Source: Alcaligenaceae bacterium
Lineage (GTDB): Bacteria; Pseudomonadota; Gammaproteobacteria; Burkholderiales; Burkholderiaceae_B
Length of the DNA stretch: 64,000 bases
Assembly (NCBI GenBank): GCA_013416435.1
Contig: JACCEN010000013.1
Coordinates: 155,544-219,543 of the forward strand
Reading direction: 5' to 3'
Positions 8,786 through 18,406 of this stretch are shown in pieces (position 1 is the stretch's first letter; each line of letters opens with the position of its first letter). The notes beneath the pieces are model-generated. The model saw nothing but the letters and a program-made list of their open reading frames with translations. It had not been told where the DNA came from and searched no databases. The position numbers were made by a program, and so were the translations under genes.

Positions 8786-9709
8786 ATGTCGACGCCCTTG
8801 CCGACCGCTTTGATGTCATTCGCGCTCGCCTTTCTTCGGCTGCGCGCCGGCGTCTTGTTCGCCTGCGGCGCTTTCATGCTGCTGCACGCCACAGCAAGCG
8901 CCGCCGGTTTCGTGGTTCAGAACGAAGGCCATCTGCAACATGCGCGGGCACTGGTCCGCGCCGCCATGGAGGCAGGCGGGATGCAGGCCGATTTCGTGGA
9001 TGCGCCGGCGGGCAATGAAAAACGCAATGTCCATATGATCAGTTCCGGCCACACCCACGTCGACATGATGCCGGCGACCCCGGCACGCCTGAAGCTCGTG
9101 AAAGAAGGCAAGCTGCGCATGATTCCCGTGCCGCTCGACCGCGGGCTGCTGGGTTATCGCATCAATCTGCTGCTGGAATCCCAGGAGCACACGCTGGCAA
9201 ACGTGAAGACCGCTGCAGATCTGCGGGCATACTCGATGGGACAGAACGTGGGGTGGATGGACGTCGAAATCTACCGGGCGGCGGGCATTCCGACGAAAGA
9301 GATCAAGAACTGGGCCAATGGAGAATTCGCTGTGCAGATGGAGGCCGGCTTCGTCGACCTCTTTCCGCTGGGCCTGGAAGAGACCCTTACATATTTCCTT
9401 CCGCACTTCCGGAAGAAATACCCACAGCTCACGACGGACCCCTACATACTCGTTCGTTACCCCTGGTTCCGTTTCGCATGGGTATCTCCGAAACCCGAGG
9501 CGGATGCGCTGTACGAGGCATTGCAAAAGGGCTTCGACGTCCTCATCCAAAACGGCAGCTTCCTCAAGATCTGGGCGCAATACCGCAAGCCGCCACCCGA
9601 CAGCGCCTTCCTTCAACGCACCATCATCGACATAGACAACCCATTCTACGGTTATGATCTGGTGCCCGCCCGCTATCGGCATCTACTCTACAGGCAGGTA
9701 TCACAATGA
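8786..9709 (+). CDS. Periplasmic solute-binding-like protein, likely sensor partner
   Basis: A 307-residue protein with an N-terminal hydrophobic segment and probable signal cleavage near HATASAAG, followed by a two-lobed binding-protein-like fold (VQNEGHLQHARAL, DMMPATPARLKL, GFVDLFPLGLEE). No transporter genes are near. Its stop overlaps the ATG of the membrane diguanylate cyclase (ATGA), so it probably binds a ligand in the periplasm and passes the signal to that enzyme. The exact start is uncertain; an internal Met at 8813 would also leave a signal peptide. Confidence 0.7.
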   Translation: MSTPLPTALMSFALAFLRLRAGVLFACGAFMLLHATASAAGFVVQNEGHLQHARALVRAAMEAGGMQADFVDAPAGNEKRNVHMISSGHTHVDMMPATPARLKLVKEGKLRMIPVPLDRGLLGYRINLLLESQEHTLANVKTAADLRAYSMGQNVGWMDVEIYRAAGIPTKEIKNWANGEFAVQMEAGFVDLFPLGLEETLTYFLPHFRKKYPQLTTDPYILVRYPWFRFAWVSPKPEADALYEALQKGFDVLIQNGSFLKIWAQYRKPPPDSAFLQRTIIDIDNPFYGYDLVPARYRHLLYRQVSQ

Positions 9710-11460
9710 ACCGCGCCAAGGATTCCGTCGTCAAGCCGCGCAGGCGATCGCTGTACCGCCAGTTCATCAGTTCCCTGTTCATTCCCTTCGTGCTGGTGTT
9801 CCTGCTTGCGGGCGCCGGTACCGTGCTGATCGGCTACCATGCCCAGCGCGTCAAGCTGGAGTCCGAGCGCACCGAACTCATGAGCGTCTATGCCCGCTCT
9901 TTGGTCAAGCCGCTTTGGGATTGCGACACGGCAACGCTGAACGGCATCGTCAACGCACTGGCCTACCAGCAAGGGGTCGCGGACGTTCAACTGCTCGACG
10001 CCTGTTCCGGGCAAACCATCGCCGCAGGATCTAACGCCGGGCAACCCGATCTCACGCCGCCTTACCGACAGCTCATTTACCATAAAGACAGCGGAGGCCG
10101 CAGCTTTCAAGTGGGCGAACTGGTCGCACGTTTCAGCCGGATCTCCATCTGGACGGCTGCCGTGGATCTCTTATGGCGCTACCTGGTGCTGTTCGTCGCC
10201 ATGTTCACCGTTCTGCTCGTGGGAACCTTGCTGGTGTTTCGCCGGGTGGTCGACCAGCCGCTGGCCCGCTTTCGCAACGCCATCAATATGGAAACCGAAT
10301 CGCGCGACACCATCCAGCGGCTGCGGAACCTTCCCACTGAAAGGCAGAACGATGAGTTGGGCGACGTCATGGCAGCCTATGGCGGCTTGATGATGGAGCT
10401 CGATTCCCGCTACAAGCGCCAGCAGACGCTGGCGCAGTGTGCGAGCGAATTGCTGGCCACCTCCTCGCAGGACGCCTCCCCCCTCATCGACGTGCTGGAG
10501 CGCGTCCGTATCACGATGGATGCCGACAGGCTTTACCTGGCCGAAAACGATATCAACGAGGCCGGCGAGTTCTACCTGAACTACACGTTCCTGGCTGGTC
10601 GTCCGTTCGGCCCCGGCTCCAGCCCGGCCGATTTCGAGGAGCACCCCGAGGAAACGCACTGGGCCGGGCAGTTCAAGGAAAGACGGCCAGTGACCGGTAC
10701 CATCGCCCAGTTTCCAATGTCGGATCAACAAGCCCTGCGGCGGCGCGGCGTGCGCAGCCTGGCCGCTTTTCCCGTGTGGGGCCATAGTCACTGGTATGGA
10801 TTCATTTGCGTGGAAGACCTGGAGGACGACCGGGACTGGTCCGCCAGCGAAAAGACTTTCCTGCAAACCGTGGCGGACATGATCGGCGCCTTTCTCGAAA
10901 ATGCCAACCGCCAGCAACAGCTCGCCACGGTCATCGACAGGCTCCGGGAAAATGAAAAGACCCTGATGCGGATCGCACGCCGTGACCCGCTCACCGGTCT
11001 CGGAAACCGGATCGTGCTGGACGAAGAGCTGGAACGCGCCGTATTGCGCGCGCAGCGCTTGTCGCTGCATGGATATGTACTGCTGATAGACCTGAATCAT
11101 TTCAAGCCCATCAATGACACCTATGGCCATTCCGTCGGAGACCAGGTACTGCGGATAACGGCACAGCGCCTGCTGGACTGCGTGCGCCGCACGGATACCG
11201 TCGTCCGCCTGGGGGGCGACGAATTCGTCATCATCGTAGAGGGCTCAAAGGAACGGCCCAATCTGACGGCGCTCACCGCCAAGCTGACCGCCAGCCTCTC
11301 CCGGCTTCAATACCACGACGGACACACCATGGCCGTAGGCGCCTGTATCGGAGCGGCATGCTTTCCGGACGACGGCACCTCCAGCGACACACTGCTGGCC
11401 CAGGCGGACAAGGACATGTACTTGAAGAAGACCCTTAGCGGCCAAGGCAGGCAGGCCTGA
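9706..11460 (+). CDS. Membrane diguanylate cyclase with HAMP, GAF and GGDEF domains
   Basis: A 584-residue protein. Transmembrane helix 1 is near residues 20-45 and helix 2 near 155-180, enclosing a periplasmic sensor region. A HAMP-like stretch (VVDQPLARFRNAI) follows, then a GAF-like domain at about 255-405 and a GGDEF domain at about 425-584. The active site GGDEF is intact, and RRTD five residues upstream is the inhibitory site for c-di-GMP feedback. It makes c-di-GMP from two GTP. Translational overlap with the binding-like gene before it suggests a two-piece sensor. Confidence 0.9.
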   Translation: MNRAKDSVVKPRRRSLYRQFISSLFIPFVLVFLLAGAGTVLIGYHAQRVKLESERTELMSVYARSLVKPLWDCDTATLNGIVNALAYQQGVADVQLLDACSGQTIAAGSNAGQPDLTPPYRQLIYHKDSGGRSFQVGELVARFSRISIWTAAVDLLWRYLVLFVAMFTVLLVGTLLVFRRVVDQPLARFRNAINMETESRDTIQRLRNLPTERQNDELGDVMAAYGGLMMELDSRYKRQQTLAQCASELLATSSQDASPLIDVLERVRITMDADRLYLAENDINEAGEFYLNYTFLAGRPFGPGSSPADFEEHPEETHWAGQFKERRPVTGTIAQFPMSDQQALRRRGVRSLAAFPVWGHSHWYGFICVEDLEDDRDWSASEKTFLQTVADMIGAFLENANRQQQLATVIDRLRENEKTLMRIARRDPLTGLGNRIVLDEELERAVLRAQRLSLHGYVLLIDLNHFKPINDTYGHSVGDQVLRITAQRLLDCVRRTDTVVRLGGDEFVIIVEGSKERPNLTALTAKLTASLSRLQYHDGHTMAVGACIGAACFPDDGTSSDTLLAQADKDMYLKKTLSGQGRQA

Positions 11461-11555
11461 GGCCGTCTCGGGCGCTGTTAGCGCCGGGGCATTCACATTC
11501 GTGCAACACATCGCCTCCATACTGCTGGCTCCTTGCAACAGACCGGAGCGACAGC

Positions 11556-13499
11556 ATGCACGATCACCCAGAACTCGACACGGAAGACATTCCGACCAAT
11601 ACCTCCGACAACGAACATTTTCAGCAAGTCGTCGAGCGCAGCGTGAGCCGCCGCCGCTTCCTGAAATCAGGAATCGGCCTTTCCGCCGCGATGTTCCTGG
11701 CCAACCCGCTGGGCGCGCGCACCGCAACCGCCGCGGCGGCAGGCAACACGGCGGCCGCTTTGCTCGGTTTCAAGGCCATCCCCATTTCAACGGACGATGC
11801 GATCAAGATCGCCCCGGGCTATACCGCAACGGTCTTCGCTCCTTGGGGCACGCCACTGTTCGCCGGCGACCCCTCCTGGAAAGCCGATGCGAGCGACGAC
11901 GCGGCGGCACAGGCCAGGCAAGTGGGCGACAACCATGACGGCATACATTTCTTTCCGATCGACGGCAGCAGCAACGAAGGCCTGCTCGTGATGAACCACG
12001 AATACACGACCGTGGACAAAAACCGCTACGTATGGCTGTTCGGTGCCGCGGGCGGCGAAGCCCTGAATGCCGACAAGGCGGCCAAGGCGATGAATGCCCA
12101 TGGCGTCTCCGTCATGCACATTGCCCGCAATGCGACAGGCAAATGGGAAATCAAGCTCGATTCGCGCTATAACCGCCGCATCACCGCGCAAAGCCCGATG
12201 GAGCTGACCGGACCGGCCGCCGGCCATGACCTGCTCAAGACCCGCGACGACCCGACCGGAACGAAAGTGCTGGGCACCTTCAATAACTGCGGGAACGGTT
12301 GGACACCTTGGAACACCTACCTGACCTGTGAGGAAAATTTCAATAATTATTTCGGCACCGCCTCGGGCACGGACAGCCGCGATGCGGCGCAAAAGCGCTA
12401 TGGGCTTTCCGCCGGACGCAGCGAATATGGCTGGGAGCAGTTTGTCGACCGCTTCGATTACGCCAAAGTCCCGAATGAATCCAACCGCCATGGCTGGATA
12501 GTCGAAATCGACCCCTTCGATCCCGATTCCGTTCCGCGCAAACGTACCGCTCTAGGGCGCATCAAGCACGAGAACGCCGCGTATACGCTGACCGCCGACA
12601 AGCGCATCGTGGTCTACATGGGCGACGATCAGCGGGACGACTATGTCTACAAATTCGTTTCGGACGGCGCCTACCAAGAGAACGGCGACAATTCCAGGCT
12701 GCTTGATGCCGGCAAGCTTTTCGTCGCGAAGTTCAACGATGGTGCGACGAGCGGCGACTTCATGGGCGATGGCGAATGGATTCTTCTGGACAAGGCAGCC
12801 AACGCCACACTCGCCGCCGATCCGCGCTTTGCCAGCCAGGCCGAAGTACTGATCCACACCCGTCTTGCGGCGGATGCCGTCGGCGCCACGAAGATGGACC
12901 GTCCCGAATGGGTCAGCGTGCATCCGGGCAGCGGCGAAGTCTACGTCACCCTGACCAACAATGATAAGCGCAGCGGCACGGACGACGCGAATCCCCGCGA
13001 GAAGAATATCTACGGCCAGATATTGCGCTGGCGCGAATCCGGCGCGGACGCCGCCGCGACGCGCTTCGAATGGGACGTTTTCGTGCTGGCCGGCAATCCG
13101 GTGAAATACGCCGACCGCAAGGACTTGAAATCGGGATCCAGCAACATCACTGTGGACAACACCTTCAACAGCCCCGACGGACTTGCATTCGACCGCGATG
13201 GACGCCTGTGGATACAAACCGACGGCAAGTACAGCAACAGCGGCGATTATGAAGGCCAGGGCAACAACCAGATGCTCTGCGCAGATCCCGTCAGCAAGGA
13301 GATCCGCCGCTTCCTGGTCGGACCCAAGGAGTGCGAAGTCACCGGCATCGCCTTTACGCCCGACAGCAAGACCCTGTTCATCAACGTACAGCACCCTGGC
13401 GAAGCCGGCGACAGCCATTGGCCCGACGGCGGTTCATCCATACCGCGCTCTGCAACCCTGATCATCACCAAGGACGACGGCGGCGTGATCGGCACCTAG
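11556..13499 (+). CDS. phoX: PhoX family phosphatase
   Basis: A 647-residue protein with a twin-arginine signal (SRRRFLKSG near residue 29) and cleavage near ATAAAAG. The rest is the PhoX/DUF839 beta-propeller type, with typical stretches NHEYTTVD, LTCEENFNNYFG, GRIKHENAAY and FNSPDGLAFDRDGRLW. PhoX enzymes are periplasmic, Ca/Fe-dependent phosphomonoesterases exported folded. The ATG has CCGGAG upstream. No clear PHO box was found in front, so phosphate control is not shown by the sequence. Confidence 0.88.
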   Translation: MHDHPELDTEDIPTNTSDNEHFQQVVERSVSRRRFLKSGIGLSAAMFLANPLGARTATAAAAGNTAAALLGFKAIPISTDDAIKIAPGYTATVFAPWGTPLFAGDPSWKADASDDAAAQARQVGDNHDGIHFFPIDGSSNEGLLVMNHEYTTVDKNRYVWLFGAAGGEALNADKAAKAMNAHGVSVMHIARNATGKWEIKLDSRYNRRITAQSPMELTGPAAGHDLLKTRDDPTGTKVLGTFNNCGNGWTPWNTYLTCEENFNNYFGTASGTDSRDAAQKRYGLSAGRSEYGWEQFVDRFDYAKVPNESNRHGWIVEIDPFDPDSVPRKRTALGRIKHENAAYTLTADKRIVVYMGDDQRDDYVYKFVSDGAYQENGDNSRLLDAGKLFVAKFNDGATSGDFMGDGEWILLDKAANATLAADPRFASQAEVLIHTRLAADAVGATKMDRPEWVSVHPGSGEVYVTLTNNDKRSGTDDANPREKNIYGQILRWRESGADAAATRFEWDVFVLAGNPVKYADRKDLKSGSSNITVDNTFNSPDGLAFDRDGRLWIQTDGKYSNSGDYEGQGNNQMLCADPVSKEIRRFLVGPKECEVTGIAFTPDSKTLFINVQHPGEAGDSHWPDGGSSIPRSATLIITKDDGGVIGT

Positions 13500-13506
13500 C
13501 GGTGTT

Positions 13507-13536
13507 GGGGTCAGACCCCGTACGGGGTCTGACCCC
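13507..13536. repeat. REP-like palindrome
   Basis: A full 30-nt copy with a GTAC centre, seven bases after the phoX stop and before the MFS gene. Confidence 0.9.
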
Positions 13537-13585
13537 TTCAACCTATGTCAGAATACTGGTCTTTACCTGCCCAGAATTGTGCATC

Positions 13586-14791
13586 GTGGCGACCAGCGAC
13601 TCTTCATTCAGCCTTCGGAAAATTGCCGTAGCGGCCTTCGGGCCCACCGCCCTGTTCGGGCTTGCCGAAGGAGCCATCTTTCCGGTCATTGCGCTCAGCG
13701 CCCGCGACCTGGGCGCTTCGGTGGCCGCATCGGGCCTTATCGTTGCGCTGATCGGCGTCGGGTCGCTGCTGAGCAACATACCCGCCTCCATCCTGACCGC
13801 CCGCCACGGCGAGCGGCGCGCCATGACCGCAGCGGCGGGACTGATGATCATTGCACTGATATTGTGCGTGCTGGCAAGTTCGGCATGGATGCTGGCAGCA
13901 GGCGTGTTCATGATCGGCATATCGCAGTCCATCTTCATGCTGGCGCGCCAGACCTACCTGACGGAAGCCGTGCCCATCACCATGCGGGCCCGGGCAATGT
14001 CCTCGCTCGGCGGCGCAATGCGCGTCGGCATGTTCCTGGGTCCCTTCGTCGGGGCCGGACTCATGCATTTCATGGGCCTGCCGGGCGCCTATATCATCGC
14101 CATCATAGCGGCGGCGGCGGCGGGGGGGCTGTCGCTGGGCATTCCCGATCTCACCGTTCGCACGCCTCCGGACAAACCCGGCAACGCCACGCATACGCAG
14201 CAAACCGCCGTTCGCGCCGGGACCATCATCCGGGATCATCGCGGCGCGTTCCTGACGCTGGGCACGGGCTGCATGCTGCTTGCCGCGGTGCGTTCCTGCC
14301 GCCAGATCATCATTCCCTTGTGGGCCAGCCACATCGGGCTCGACCCCGCAACCACTGCGATCGTCTACGGGGCCATGGGCGCCATAGACATGCTGCTGTT
14401 CTATCCTTCCGGCTATGTCATGGACCGGCACGGCCGCCGCTGGGTGGCCTTGCCGTCGATGATCATCATGGGCGCATCGTTGCTGCTCATGCCCTTGTCG
14501 GCAAGCCTGATTGGATTTATCATCATCACGCTGATTCTGGGACTGGGCAACGGCGTAGGTTCGGGGCTGATCATGACCATCGGTGCAGACGCATCCCCCA
14601 AGAACGGGCGTACGCATTTCCTGGGCATATGGCGCTTCATCACCGATCTTGGCGCCTGCGGAGGGCCCCTGGTGCTTTCGGGCGTCGCCGCGCTTGCCAC
14701 GCTGGGGGCGGGTATTGCCAGCATCGGCGGGCTGGGCTTGTTGGCCGCAGTGTTCTTTTGGCGATGGCTGCCAGGCAAAGCAGAACAATAA
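13586..14791 (+). CDS. MFS transporter
   Basis: A 401-residue protein with 12 hydrophobic segments and the MFS loop motifs TARHGERRAM between helices 2 and 3 and VMDRHGRRWV between helices 8 and 9. The substrate is unknown. There is no ATG near the expected start; GTG at 13586 fits the first helix. An upstream extension would translate the REP element and is rejected. The ribosome site is weak. Confidence 0.8.
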   Translation: MATSDSSFSLRKIAVAAFGPTALFGLAEGAIFPVIALSARDLGASVAASGLIVALIGVGSLLSNIPASILTARHGERRAMTAAAGLMIIALILCVLASSAWMLAAGVFMIGISQSIFMLARQTYLTEAVPITMRARAMSSLGGAMRVGMFLGPFVGAGLMHFMGLPGAYIIAIIAAAAAGGLSLGIPDLTVRTPPDKPGNATHTQQTAVRAGTIIRDHRGAFLTLGTGCMLLAAVRSCRQIIIPLWASHIGLDPATTAIVYGAMGAIDMLLFYPSGYVMDRHGRRWVALPSMIIMGASLLLMPLSASLIGFIIITLILGLGNGVGSGLIMTIGADASPKNGRTHFLGIWRFITDLGACGGPLVLSGVAALATLGAGIASIGGLGLLAAVFFWRWLPGKAEQ

Positions 14792-14813
14792 CGCTTGAAA
14801 CCGGAGACCACCC

Positions 14814-15275
14814 ATGCGCTTCATCCTTTGTACCGCCGCCACACTGGCGCTCGCCGCGTGTGCCGGCCCTGGCAAGGACACCTACGAAACCACCTGCCAC
14901 AAGACCTCCACCGAAGAAGTGGCCGGCCTGTTCGACACATGGAACGCCACACTGCAAACGGGCGATCCGAAGAAAGTAGCAACGCTTTATGCGGCGGACG
15001 CCGTCCTCCTTCCCACCTTGTCCAACTCCCCTCGCCTGTCTAAGGCCGACAAGATGGATTACTTCGAGTACTTCCTTCAGCAACGCCCGCGCGGGTCAAT
15101 CGACCAGCGCAACATCCTTCTGGGCTGCAACACCGCCATCGACACCGGCCTGTACACCTTCGCTTTCGGCGACGGCAGCACGGCCAAAGCCCGCTACACC
15201 TATACCTACCGGTGGTCCGGCGACAAGTGGCTCATTACCAGCCATCATTCGTCGCTGCTTCCCGAACCTCGGTAA
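14814..15275 (+). CDS. SnoaL/DUF4440-like lipoprotein
   Basis: A 153-residue protein. The lipobox LAAC (TLALAAC at about residues 10-16) marks it as a lipoprotein. The mature part (VAGLFDTWNATLQTGDPKKVATLYAADAVLLPT) is typical of the NTF2-like SgcJ/EcaC or CaMKII-association group. No catalytic role can be given. It begins 23 bases after the MFS stop with CCGGAGA upstream, so it may be cotranscribed. Confidence 0.75.
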   Translation: MRFILCTAATLALAACAGPGKDTYETTCHKTSTEEVAGLFDTWNATLQTGDPKKVATLYAADAVLLPTLSNSPRLSKADKMDYFEYFLQQRPRGSIDQRNILLGCNTAIDTGLYTFAFGDGSTAKARYTYTYRWSGDKWLITSHHSSLLPEPR

Positions 15276-15285
15276 ACGGCTCGGG

Positions 15286-15366
15286 GGGGTCAGACCCCGT
15301 ACGGGGTCTGACCCCAATATTAATGAAACCGAGTCCAGGGTCAGACCCCATGCGGGGTCTGACCCT
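15286..15366. repeat. REP-like palindromes (two copies)
   Basis: Copies at 15286-15315 (GTAC centre) and 15338-15366 (slightly shortened, CATG-type centre), just after the lipoprotein gene. Confidence 0.9.
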
Positions 15367-15552
15367 CGCCAGCAGGCGGATCAGCCGACCGCTCGCCTTC
15401 AAAACGATACAAGAAAGGCAAAGTTTCCGTCACATTTGTGTCAAAACGTGCGAGAATCCCCCCATTCGCCTCTGCCCGGCAGGCGCAAATGAGGCGATCA
15501 TTTCGTTAAACTGATCTTTCATCGTATAACTATATGTAAACGTGAATCCTTC

Positions 15553-16740
15553 ATGATTCAGAGCACTTCCCTTGCTTCCGCAATTCTCACGCTGGCGACG
15601 CCTACGCTGACCCTGATATTTGCGTCGAGCTTCTTGTGGCTCTGGAAATATCAGCATCGCTCGCGCTACCTGCTTTTTCTAGCCGGCGCCTATCTTTGTT
15701 TTGTCCTGGGCGCTGCCACCCAGATATCCAAGATTCCCTCCGGCACGGCGCCCAACGCTGTCGTCTCGACGCTTTTTTACACACTGAGCACGCTCATGCT
15801 CATGGAAGGCATGCTGCGAAGGATCGGCGAAGGGCTGGAAATAGGCCTGCATGCAGCCATCTTCACGACGCTCGTCGGCGGCATCGCTTATTTCAGCTAT
15901 GTGGATGGCAATCTTGTCGCCCGCATCCTGATCAATAACTTCGGCACCGGAGCGGCCCTGCTTTTCATCATGCCCAGGCTGAAGCCCTTGCGTAACGCAA
16001 ACGGCATCAACGTCCTGTTGTACTGGGTGTATCTGGCGTTCGCCCTCAGCTTCTTCCTGCGCACCGCGCTCACAGTCAATGTGCACCCCTTCGGTCCTTC
16101 CGACAAATTCGCTCATTCCGCCTTCTGGATCATGCTGCAGTTCAGCATGCTGTTCTTCGCGGTGCTGCTGACCCTCGTGCTCCTGGTGGCCAGCATGATC
16201 GACCGGATCGACCGCCTGCGCAGCGAACGCGACGTCGACCCTCTGACCGGACTCTTGAATCGCCGCGGCTTCAACGATCATGTGCATGCCAAGATGGCAC
16301 GTTTGCCCAAGGGCGCATCGGTCAGTCTCATTGTGTGCGATCTCGACCATTTCAAGCGCATCAACGATACCTTCGGCCATCCAGCGGGCGACGTCGTCCT
16401 GCAAGAGTTCGGAGGCATCGTGCTGAGCGCGATCCGCAAGGGGGATGTGGCGGGTCGCGTGGGCGGCGAAGAGTTCGTCGTACTGCTGCCGGACGCAGAC
16501 TACGCCGGCGCGACCGACCTGGCGGAGCGCATGCGCGTCAAGCTGATGGACCATCCTTTCAGCAGCCTGCCGGCCTCCTACTCCGTCACCGGCAGTTTCG
16601 GCGTCGCGGTCCTGCGTCCGGGCGAGTCCGTCGATGAGCTGCTCGAACGCGCCGACCGCATGCTATACGCCGCCAAGAGCGAAGGAAGAAATCGCGTCGT
16701 CCATGTCGGCCGGCACGCCGGCTCCGCCAACGGCGCCTGA
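15553..16740 (+). CDS. Membrane diguanylate cyclase (GGEEF)
   Basis: A 395-residue protein with six or seven N-terminal transmembrane helices (about residues 10-220) and a C-terminal GGDEF domain from about 225. The active site is GGEEF in [12 protein letters not shown], and RKGD five residues before it is an intact inhibitory site. [12 protein letters not shown] is the start of the domain. It is predicted to make c-di-GMP; the membrane part may sense an unknown signal. It has its own upstream region and is followed 64 bases later by the Na/Pi gene. Confidence 0.9.
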   Translation: MIQSTSLASAILTLATPTLTLIFASSFLWLWKYQHRSRYLLFLAGAYLCFVLGAATQISKIPSGTAPNAVVSTLFYTLSTLMLMEGMLRRIGEGLEIGLHAAIFTTLVGGIAYFSYVDGNLVARILINNFGTGAALLFIMPRLKPLRNANGINVLLYWVYLAFALSFFLRTALTVNVHPFGPSDKFAHSAFWIMLQFSMLFFAVLLTLVLLVASMIDRIDRLRSERDVDPLTGLLNRRGFNDHVHAKMARLPKGASVSLIVCDLDHFKRINDTFGHPAGDVVLQEFGGIVLSAIRKGDVAGRVGGEEFVVLLPDADYAGATDLAERMRVKLMDHPFSSLPASYSVTGSFGVAVLRPGESVDELLERADRMLYAAKSEGRNRVVHVGRHAGSANGA

Positions 16741-16804
16741 CGGTCCCGCTAGCCACTACACTCTCACTTCCTCCGTTTTTACCGATACTTCGTAGATTCC
16801 CATT

Positions 16805-18400
16805 ATGCTGAATGTGCTGTTTCCATTCATCGGCGGCATAGGCCTGTTCCTGATCGGCATGATGCTGCTGTCCAGCGGCCTCGTGGCCTTCGCCGGCGGC
16901 GCGCTCCAAAAGGCCTTGATCAGGTTCACCGGCACTCCCTGGAAAGCGTTTGCCTCGGGCGCCTTCATTACCGCGCTGGCGCAATCCTCCACCGCCACGA
17001 CGGTAACGCTGATCGGCTTCGTCAGTGCGGGCCTGATCACATTCGCACAAGCCATCGGCGTGGTAATCGGCGCGAGCCTGGGCAATACCGCGACCGGATG
17101 GATCGTCGCAGGCCTGGGATTGAAAATCAATCTGGGTTTCTATACGATGCCTTTCATCGGCGCCGGTGCGCTGCTCAAGCTGCTGGTGCCCGGACGATGG
17201 GGCGAACTGGGCACCGCAATCGCCGGATTCGGCATCTTGTTTCTGGGGCTCAATACCATGCAGGACGGCATGCAGGGGCTGTCGGGCATGCTAGACCTGG
17301 CCCGGCTGCCTTCTGGCGGATTCGTGGCCAGCCTGCTGATCATGCTCATCGGCCTCGTCATGACCGCCATACTCCAATCGTCGACGGCCGCCATCGCCAC
17401 GACGCTGACCGCGCTGCATGCCGGAGCAATCAACTTCGATCAGGCTGCCGCCGTCGTGGTGGGCGCGTCCGTCGGCACCACGCTGACCAGCGCACTGGCC
17501 ACCATAGGCGGAACAATCTACGCCAAACGCACGGCCCTGGCCTACATCCTGTTCAACCTTGGGGCCGGTCTCATCGCGGTCCTGCTTCTTCCAGCCTTGC
17601 TGTACGCGGCTCAAAGCATAGACCGGCAGTTGGGTTTCTCGGCGGGCGCCCTTGGTCTGGCCGCTTTTCATTCCCTGTTCATCGGCCTTGGCGTCGTGCT
17701 GTTCATGCCGTTCATCACGCAATTTGCCCAAACGATCGCACGCATGCTGCCTGAGCGCGAGGAGGACCTTGCGCGGCACCTGGACGCTACCTTGCTCAAC
17801 GTGCCCGAGGTCGCGCTGGGCGCTTCCCATCGCGCCCTGCGGGAAATCACCGGGCGGGTCTTCCTGGCGTACCAACGGGTCCTCGCCATGAACAGGCCCG
17901 CCGGACTGAAACACGAACTGCCGCGCATCCGTATGGCGCTGGAGCAGGCTTTCGATTTCGTCACGCGCATTCCGGCGGGTGCCGGCGACGACAAGCTGAA
18001 CGAGCGCAGGGTGGCGCAACTGCATGCCATCGATCACCTGATGCGGCTGTGCAGCCGCTTGAACGAGCCGGTCGCCGAGCAGGCAGACTTCGGCGATCCG
18101 GCGCTCGGCCCCGCCACGAAGCAATGCCGCGACATGCTCGCCCTCGCGGGCGAAGGCCTGGCGGGCCGCGCCGAGCCCGGGTGGCTGGGTCAGGTCAGCC
18201 GCGACGCCCAAGCGCTATCGGAGCGCTCGCGGCAGGTGCGGCACGACATCCTGCAAGAGGCCGGCCCGGGCCGGCATAGCGCCGCCGAGGCCCTGCTCAA
18301 AGCCGACGCGTTCCGCTGGCTCGAGCGCGGTGCCGGCCACGTCTGGCGCATCAGCCACTATGCCGCGGCCGATATGGAGCCCGAAGGCGATTCGAAATGA
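16805..18400 (+). CDS. Na/Pi cotransporter family protein with PhoU-like tail
   Basis: A 531-residue protein. The two inverted halves each carry the signature QSSTA (AQSSTATTVTL near 60 and LQSSTAAIATT near 190), as in NptA/YjbB. The C-terminal 200 residues are soluble and helical, resembling the PhoU-like domain of the longer family members. It may export or import phosphate with Na+. It converges on the LLM monooxygenase gene with six bases between stops. Confidence 0.88.
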   Translation: MLNVLFPFIGGIGLFLIGMMLLSSGLVAFAGGALQKALIRFTGTPWKAFASGAFITALAQSSTATTVTLIGFVSAGLITFAQAIGVVIGASLGNTATGWIVAGLGLKINLGFYTMPFIGAGALLKLLVPGRWGELGTAIAGFGILFLGLNTMQDGMQGLSGMLDLARLPSGGFVASLLIMLIGLVMTAILQSSTAAIATTLTALHAGAINFDQAAAVVVGASVGTTLTSALATIGGTIYAKRTALAYILFNLGAGLIAVLLLPALLYAAQSIDRQLGFSAGALGLAAFHSLFIGLGVVLFMPFITQFAQTIARMLPEREEDLARHLDATLLNVPEVALGASHRALREITGRVFLAYQRVLAMNRPAGLKHELPRIRMALEQAFDFVTRIPAGAGDDKLNERRVAQLHAIDHLMRLCSRLNEPVAEQADFGDPALGPATKQCRDMLALAGEGLAGRAEPGWLGQVSRDAQALSERSRQVRHDILQEAGPGRHSAAEALLKADAFRWLERGAGHVWRISHYAAADMEPEGDSK

Positions 18401-18406
18401 CGCCCG

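Noticed and set aside
11461..11555. A PHO box before phoX
   Set aside because: I looked for paired CTGTCA-type 7-mers and found none with convincing spacing.
13331..13585. An N-terminal extension of the MFS protein from 13331
   Set aside because: The extension overlaps phoX and translates the REP palindrome; no transporter has such an N-terminus. GTG at 13586 was chosen.
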